A stretch of DNA of 19,864 bases from Aquiluna sp. (GTDB lineage Bacteria > Actinomycetota > Actinomycetes > Actinomycetales > Microbacteriaceae), in the NCBI GenBank assembly GCA_018402615.1, contig JAGYIH010000019.1, positions 1 through 19,864 on the forward strand, written 5' to 3'. Within the stretch, counting starts at the first letter, position 1, and the number at the start of each line of letters is the position of its first letter. A program made the translations under genes and the position numbers. The notes beneath the pieces were generated by a model. It was not told the origin of the DNA and did no database searches. It saw only the letters and a list, made by a program, of their open reading frames with translations. This document shows positions 16,735-19,864 of this stretch, in pieces.

Positions 16735-16809
16735 GTTGTGAACGATGGTTCCAGCGACGGAACGGCGAAGATACCGCTCGAAGCGTTTGAAAACTGGAAA
16801 CTATATTGA
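16735..16809 (+). pseudogene. Second short GT2 scrap
   Basis: The frame reads RVVNDGSSDGTAKIPLEAFENW to a TGA at 16807-16809. NDGSSDGTAKI is the GT2 donor-loop motif. The 12-mer GATACCGCTCGA is shared with the DDGSTDDTARV region of the GT2 at 18511. It is a detached piece, not a gene. The gap that follows (to 17027) shows only one hairpin. Confidence 0.45.
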
Positions 16810-16897
16810 TTAACCGGATGTAAAGCAGGGTTTCAGTTAATGAGCCCTTGCAAATTTCTAAGCGCTCCGTAAAATTGCGACTCAATTTTATGGGTCT

Positions 16898-16936
16898 TCT
16901 GATTCTTCAAAATCAGACTGATTTTTCCTTTTTAGA
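16898..16936 (+). terminator. Possible intrinsic terminator
   Basis: The stem TCTGATT-CTTCAA-AATCAGA (16898-16917) is followed within three bases by ATTTTTCCTTTTT (16921-16933). The stem is AT-rich and short, so it would be weak. Its position after the GT2 scraps and before the ATPase makes sense for a transcription end. Confidence 0.4.
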
Positions 16937-17027
16937 GTAAGAGGGACGAATCATAGAGGTAAATAAATGCCAGCGCAGAAGTCAATATTATATTGTAAAA
17001 ATGAACAAAAAAGTCTAATTTACGCGA

Positions 17028-18173
17028 ATGATCACGCAAGAAAAGTTTCGAAGAAGCCTTAGTCGATGCATTAAAGCATCGGCCTGGCGTCGCGCTTTTG
17101 GAAATACGCCAGTGTGGCAAAACAACTTTGGCGCGCCAAGTATCTGGTGTTTTAGGCGGAGAATTTTTGATTTGGAAGCCGGATGATGCGGCCGCTCTTG
17201 AAAACCCGATGTTGGCGCTGGAAGGGTTGAAGGGCTTGGTGATATTGGACGGGTGCAGCGGCGGCCAGAACTTTTCCCGGTTTTAAGGGTGTTGATGGAT
17301 CGTGAAGGAGCGCCAGCGAAGTTTCTTTTGCTTGGCAGCGCATCGCCATTTTTGGTAAGGGGTGTTACGGAGTCGTTGGCAGGCAGAGTGGCGTTTATTG
17401 ATTTGCAAGGGTTTTCACTGGAAGAGGTTGACGATTTCTCTCGATTGTGGGTGAGAGGTGGCTTCCCGAGGTCTTTCCTCGCGGATAATGAAGTTACCAG
17501 CCATGAATGGCGGCGCGATTTTATTCGCACTTTTATTGAGAAAGACTTTGCCACGCTCGGGCTCGGAGCAACGCCTTCGAGCTTGGGCAGGCTCTGGCAG
17601 ATGGCGGCTCATTATCATGGCCAGACTTTGAATGCCTCTGAAATCGGGCGCGCGCTTGGAGAATCCTATAAAACAGTCCAGCGCCATCTGGAACTGCTGG
17701 AGGGGGCTTTTATGATTCGGTTGCTGAAGCCGTGGTATGAAAACCTTGGCAAGCGACTGGTGAAAAGCCCGAAACTGTATGTGCGGGACAGCGGCCTTTT
17801 CCATTCGCTGCTTGGAATAGGAAGCCATGGCGAACTATTGGGCCATCCTAAAATTGGCGCGAGTTGGGAGGGGTATGCACTTGAACAGGTTCTTGCCAAA
17901 CTTCCCAAAACGGATGCTTGGTTCTGGGGAACTCAAGGTGGGGCGGAACTTGATTTGTTCGTTCAGGCGGGCGGAAGACGGATTGGATTTGAATTCAAGG
18001 TGGGCGATGCTCCGAAAATGACCAGGTCCCTTTCCATTGCACAAACAGATCTTGCGCTTGACGAGCTAGTGGTTGTCAAACCGAGGGGAAGAGGATACTC
18101 GCTGGAAAGAAAAATTCAGGTTCTTTCCTTGGAAGAGGCCCTGCTGTTTTGTAATGAGATTGCCAAAAGGTAG
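17028..18173 (+). pseudogene. DUF4143-type AAA ATPase, one or two frameshifts
   Basis: About 380 codons. The probable start is ATG 17028 (MITQE), then SFEEALVDALKHRPGVALLE after one surplus A in the A4 run (17041-17044). The Walker A region reads EIRQCGKTTLARQ; the first glycine of GxxxxGKT is replaced by Glu. Walker B reads LVILD and then breaks. Restoring one base near 17251 gives DEVQRRPELFPVL, and the long frame from 17253 continues to TAG. It contains LLLGSASPFLV (sensor), LWVRGGFPRSFL, a winged-helix-like LNASEIGRALGESYKTVQRHL, and the DUF4143 C-terminal part FEFKVGDAPKMTRS. Compared with relatives a few residues seem missing at EEVDDFSRLW. Role uncertain: island ATPases of this kind are sometimes listed as TA- or defence-associated. 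Confidence 0.7.
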
Positions 18174-18186
18174 AAACGGATAGAAA

Positions 18187-18306
18187 ATGGTGAGTGAAAT
18201 CTCTGTCATCATACCCGCCTACAACAGGGCGAGCCTCATCGGGGAGACGCTGCGGAGTTTGTTGAACCAGACGGTGACGGCGAAGGAGACTCATTGGAAA
18301 AGCTGA
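18187..18306 (+). pseudogene. GT2 5' fragment, first of three in tandem
   Basis: SEISVIIPAYNRASLIGETL and RSLLNQTVTAKE form the GT2 N-terminus. The sequence then breaks into the AGCTGAAA repeat (THWKS, stop at 18304-18306). It differs from the next two copies at many synonymous positions, so it is not a recent duplicate. It starts 13 bp after the ATPase stop. Confidence 0.75.
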
Positions 18307-18307
18307 A

Positions 18308-18439
18308 ATGCGGAAAGCTGAAAATTTGAAACCAGCGCTTGCTGAAATTTCGGTTATTATTCCAGCTTATAATCGGGCTGGACTCATTGGGGAGGGCGCA
18401 AAGCGCGCCAGAAGCCATGAGATGGCAGTTAGAAGATAG
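18308..18439 (+). pseudogene. GT2 5' fragment, second of three
   Basis: From ATG 18308, MRKAENLKPALAEIS precedes VIIPAYNRAGLIGE. GT2 similarity then ends at a GCGC-AAA-GCGC palindrome and a GATGGCA / GTTAGAAGATAG 7-bp-type stretch, with a stop at 18437-18439. The leader (KAENLxxALA) is shared with the third copy, and its first codons are the AGCTGAAA repeat itself. The stretch 18440-18510 is GC-rich repeat ending in AGCTGAAA units. Confidence 0.7.
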
Positions 18440-18510
18440 GAGGCGGCGGGGCCGCTGCTCGCGCTACTGCGCAAGGCCGCAGATCGCGAGGGAAAAGCTG
18501 AAAAGCTGAA

Positions 18511-19864
18511 ATGCTGAAAGCGGAAAATTTGAATCAAGCGCTTGCTAATATTTCGGTCATCATCCCCGCGTATAACCGCGCGGGGCTCATTGGCGAAACG
18601 CTGCAGAGTTTGTTGAATCAGACGGTGCAGGCGAAGGAGATTATTGTGGTCGACGACGGTTCGACGGACGATACCGCTCGAGTTGTCGAGCGTATCGCCG
18701 AGGAGATAGAAGTTAGAAGATCGGAGATGGAAGACAGGGAAAGGAAGGGAACCACGAATCACACGAATGCACACGAAAGGGAAGAAGCAGGGCCGTGCTT
18801 GGACAAGCCAAGCGGCGCTGCGTTTTCAAAGCCCTTCACAAGCGAGCTTGCACGGGATTCTGAAAACACAGCGCTCACTCGCTTCGCGAGTGACCCTGCT
18901 TGCTCACCCGCTACCAGTTACTCGCTACACGCTACAACAGGCTTGCCGGCTTTGCGCGTGATTCGCCAAGCGAATGCTGGGCCGGGGGCGGCGAGGAATC
19001 GGGGGCTGGCGGAGGCGACGGGGGAGTTTATTCACTTTTTTGATAGCGATGACATCGCCGCGCCGAATAAGCATGAGGTGCAGTTGCGGGCACTCCTCGA
19101 TACAGGAGCGGATATTGCCTATGGGCCGTGGGTGAAGGGGCGCTTCGCGCCCAAAAGCGAAGGTAGAGGAGAGTTTTCAGCTTTCAGTTTCCAGCTTTCA
19201 GGTTTTTTTGCTGAAGGGCCAATCCTTCAAGCCCGGGGGTTGCCGGAGGGGGATTTGATCAAGGCGCTGCTGACGAATTGGTCGGTGGTGCCTCATGCGT
19301 GTTTATTTCGGCGGTCAATTGTTCAAAAAATAGGAGGTTTTCCAGAGGAACTATTTGGAACCGAAGATCAGTTGATGTTTCTGAGATGCCTGCTGGCGGG
19401 GGCTAGGGTCGTGCACACGCCCGGAACTTATGAATTATATCGAGTGGGTGATCCCGGAAAAATAACTGCTACGGGGGCGGCGCAAAAGCGCCATGCCAGC
19501 TATTGGGGGAGGTTTTTGCTTTCAGCAAAAAAGGAGATAGAAGATCGGAGATTGAAGATAGGGGAAGTTCCCGCGGAGGCGCAGAGGCGCGGAGATTTTT
19601 TAACCACAATCGAGCGCCAGGGCGGGCATGAGAACGAGCAACCGAAGGTTGGCCCGAAGGGTGAGGGAGTGGGAACGACCGAATCAAATGACACTGATGG
19701 ACACGGATACCAGAAAAGCCAGCAGGGCTGCGCTTGGGCAAGCCAAGCTGGAGCTTCCGAATCAGACTCTCTGGCAAGCGAGCTTGCCGACGCGCCTGTT
19801 TCTGAATCGCTCATCCGCTCTGCGGATGGCCCTGCTGGGCGCGATGCGCCAGTAGATAGAGGCT
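18511..19864 (+). CDS. GT2 glycosyltransferase carrying three in-frame repeat insertions (runs off the window)
   Basis: The frame is open for 451 codons to the window end, without a stop. The start codon and KAENL leader come from an AGCTGAAA array. ISVIIPAYNRAGLIGETL, EIIVVDDGSTDDTARVVERI and, after insert 1, RVIRQANAGPGAARNRGLAE and GEFIHFFDSDDIA (metal site DSDD) form the donor half. After insert 2 come ILQARGLPEGDLIKALLTNW, VVPHACLFRR and FGTEDQLMFLRCLLAGARVV, the acceptor half, then YELYRVGDPGKIT. Insert 3 follows RFLLSAKK at about 19534 and fills the rest. Host motifs on both sides of inserts 1 and 2 stay in one frame with no indel. If translated, this would be a GT2 with long polar loops. 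Removing the inserts gives a standard GT2 of about 300 residues. Confidence 0.75.
   Translation, partial: MLKAENLNQALANISVIIPAYNRAGLIGETLQSLLNQTVQAKEIIVVDDGSTDDTARVVERIAEEIEVRRSEMEDRERKGTTNHTNAHEREEAGPCLDKPSGAAFSKPFTSELARDSENTALTRFASDPACSPATSYSLHATTGLPALRVIRQANAGPGAARNRGLAEATGEFIHFFDSDDIAAPNKHEVQLRALLDTGADIAYGPWVKGRFAPKSEGRGEFSAFSFQLSGFFAEGPILQARGLPEGDLIKALLTNWSVVPHACLFRRSIVQKIGGFPEELFGTEDQLMFLRCLLAGARVVHTPGTYELYRVGDPGKITATGAAQKRHASYWGRFLLSAKKEIEDRRLKIGEVPAEAQRRGDFLTTIERQGGHENEQPKVGPKGEGVGTTESNDTDGHGYQKSQQGCAWASQAGASESDSLASELADAPVSESLIRSADGPAGRDAPVDRG
18703..18950 (+). repeat. In-frame composite insertion 1 in GT2
   Basis: A 7-mer array (GAGATAG, AAGTTAG, AAGATCG, GAGATGG, AAGACAG; 18703-18737) opens it. 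A 10-bp-period ACCACGAATCACACGAATGC segment follows (~18751-18777), then the three-hairpin unit (18788-18901; H3 is TCACTCGC-TTC-GCGAGTGA, 8 bp perfect). A second 7-mer array (GCTACCA, GTTACTC, GCTACAC, GCTACAA; 18910-18937) closes it. It lies between the GT2 donor loop and RVIRQANAGPG, a surface-loop position in the GT-A fold. Boundaries are approximate. Confidence 0.8.
19138..19211 (+). repeat. In-frame insertion 2 in GT2
   Basis: GGGCGC-TTC-GCGCCC, a perfect 6-bp stem near 19138, is followed by a linker and the 7-mer array TTTTCAG, CTTTCAG, TTTCCAG, CTTTCAG (19174-19201). The array reads FSAFSFQLSG in the host frame. GT2 sequence continues on both sides (YGPWVKG before, EGPILQARG after). 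Confidence 0.7.
19534..19864 (+). repeat. Composite insertion 3 in GT2 (continues past the window)
   Basis: A 7-mer array (GAGATAG, AAGATCG, GAGATTG, AAGATAG; 19534-19561) opens it, then GCGGAGGCGCAGAGGCGCGGAG. The dispersed repeat shared with 8123-8209 follows (19606-19691, 56 bp identical), then CACTGATGGACACGGATACC with a 10-bp period. The three-hairpin unit (19723-19850) has H3 CATCCGC-TCT-GCGGATG, and a final stem GGCGC-GAT-GCGCC. All are read open in the GT2 frame. Confidence 0.8.

Noticed and set aside
18767..18961. 64-codon + strand open frame
   Set aside because: It lies within insertion 1 of the GT2 in a different frame and has no independent evidence.
1..19864. CRISPR array, integron or diversity-generating retroelement as explanation for the repeats
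   Set aside because: There are no regularly spaced direct repeats with unique spacers, no cas, integrase or reverse-transcriptase gene, and no VR/TR pair. The repeats are palindromic or short-period instead.
1..19864. tRNA, rRNA or known riboswitch
   Set aside because: No cloverleaf, rRNA core or recognisable riboswitch sequence was found by eye. A covariance-model search was not possible here.

Overview
The window looks like part of a surface-polysaccharide (O-antigen, capsule or exopolysaccharide) locus on an accessory island. Every recognisable gene lies on the + strand. Five gene junctions are ATGA stop/start overlaps (399-402, 1615-1618, 8662-8665, 11373-11376, 16513-16516), as expected of operons. 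Gene content and the style of the interspersed repeats suggest Verrucomicrobiota or a neighbour in the PVC group. That is an inference from family resemblance; the window has no rRNA or phylogenetic marker.

Layout. (i) 1-1146: inverted repeats, an AbiEii-like nucleotidyltransferase with its small partner, then palindromic repeats. (ii) 1177-1698: remnants of an FkbM methyltransferase and of a polysaccharide pyruvyl transferase. (iii) 1761-4428: an AT-rich block with a pyruvyl-transferase family gene, a frameshifted WbqC gene and a frameshifted formyltransferase gene. (iv) 4458-5506: a very G-rich DUF4143-type ATPase lacking its Walker A part, then a repeat block. (v) 5995-9390: an intact GT2, then a GT4 whose middle is gone and replaced by repeats plus a DUF4258/DUF2283 toxin-antitoxin-like pair, then a small unknown gene. 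(vi) 9501-14902: two GT2 enzymes, an MBOAT O-acyltransferase with its SGNH-like partner, and an FkbM methyltransferase. (vii) 14937-16516: a GT4 with a ~415-bp composite repeat inside it. (viii) 16513-18173: a GT2 5' fragment and a second DUF4143 ATPase. (ix) 18187-19864: three successive GT2 5' ends, the last leading into a long open GT2 that carries three repeat insertions and runs off the window.

Working together, the glycosyltransferases would build an oligosaccharide that is decorated with pyruvate ketals, formyl, O-acetyl and O-methyl groups. The toxin-antitoxin-like pairs and DUF4143 ATPases are typical island passengers.

The most unusual feature is the repeat system. Short arrays, nearly all with a 7-bp period but with different 7-mers, bracket about 10-bp-period modules and a ~115-bp unit that folds into three hairpins. 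These modules recur in a similar order and sit inside glycosyltransferase genes without interrupting the reading frame, recalling the Rickettsia palindromic elements. The hairpin unit keeps its pairing through compensatory base changes and is read in the same frame in four of five copies.

Caution: many genes carry single-base frameshifts, several of them in homopolymer runs. Some or all of the 'pseudogenes' may be sequencing or assembly errors.
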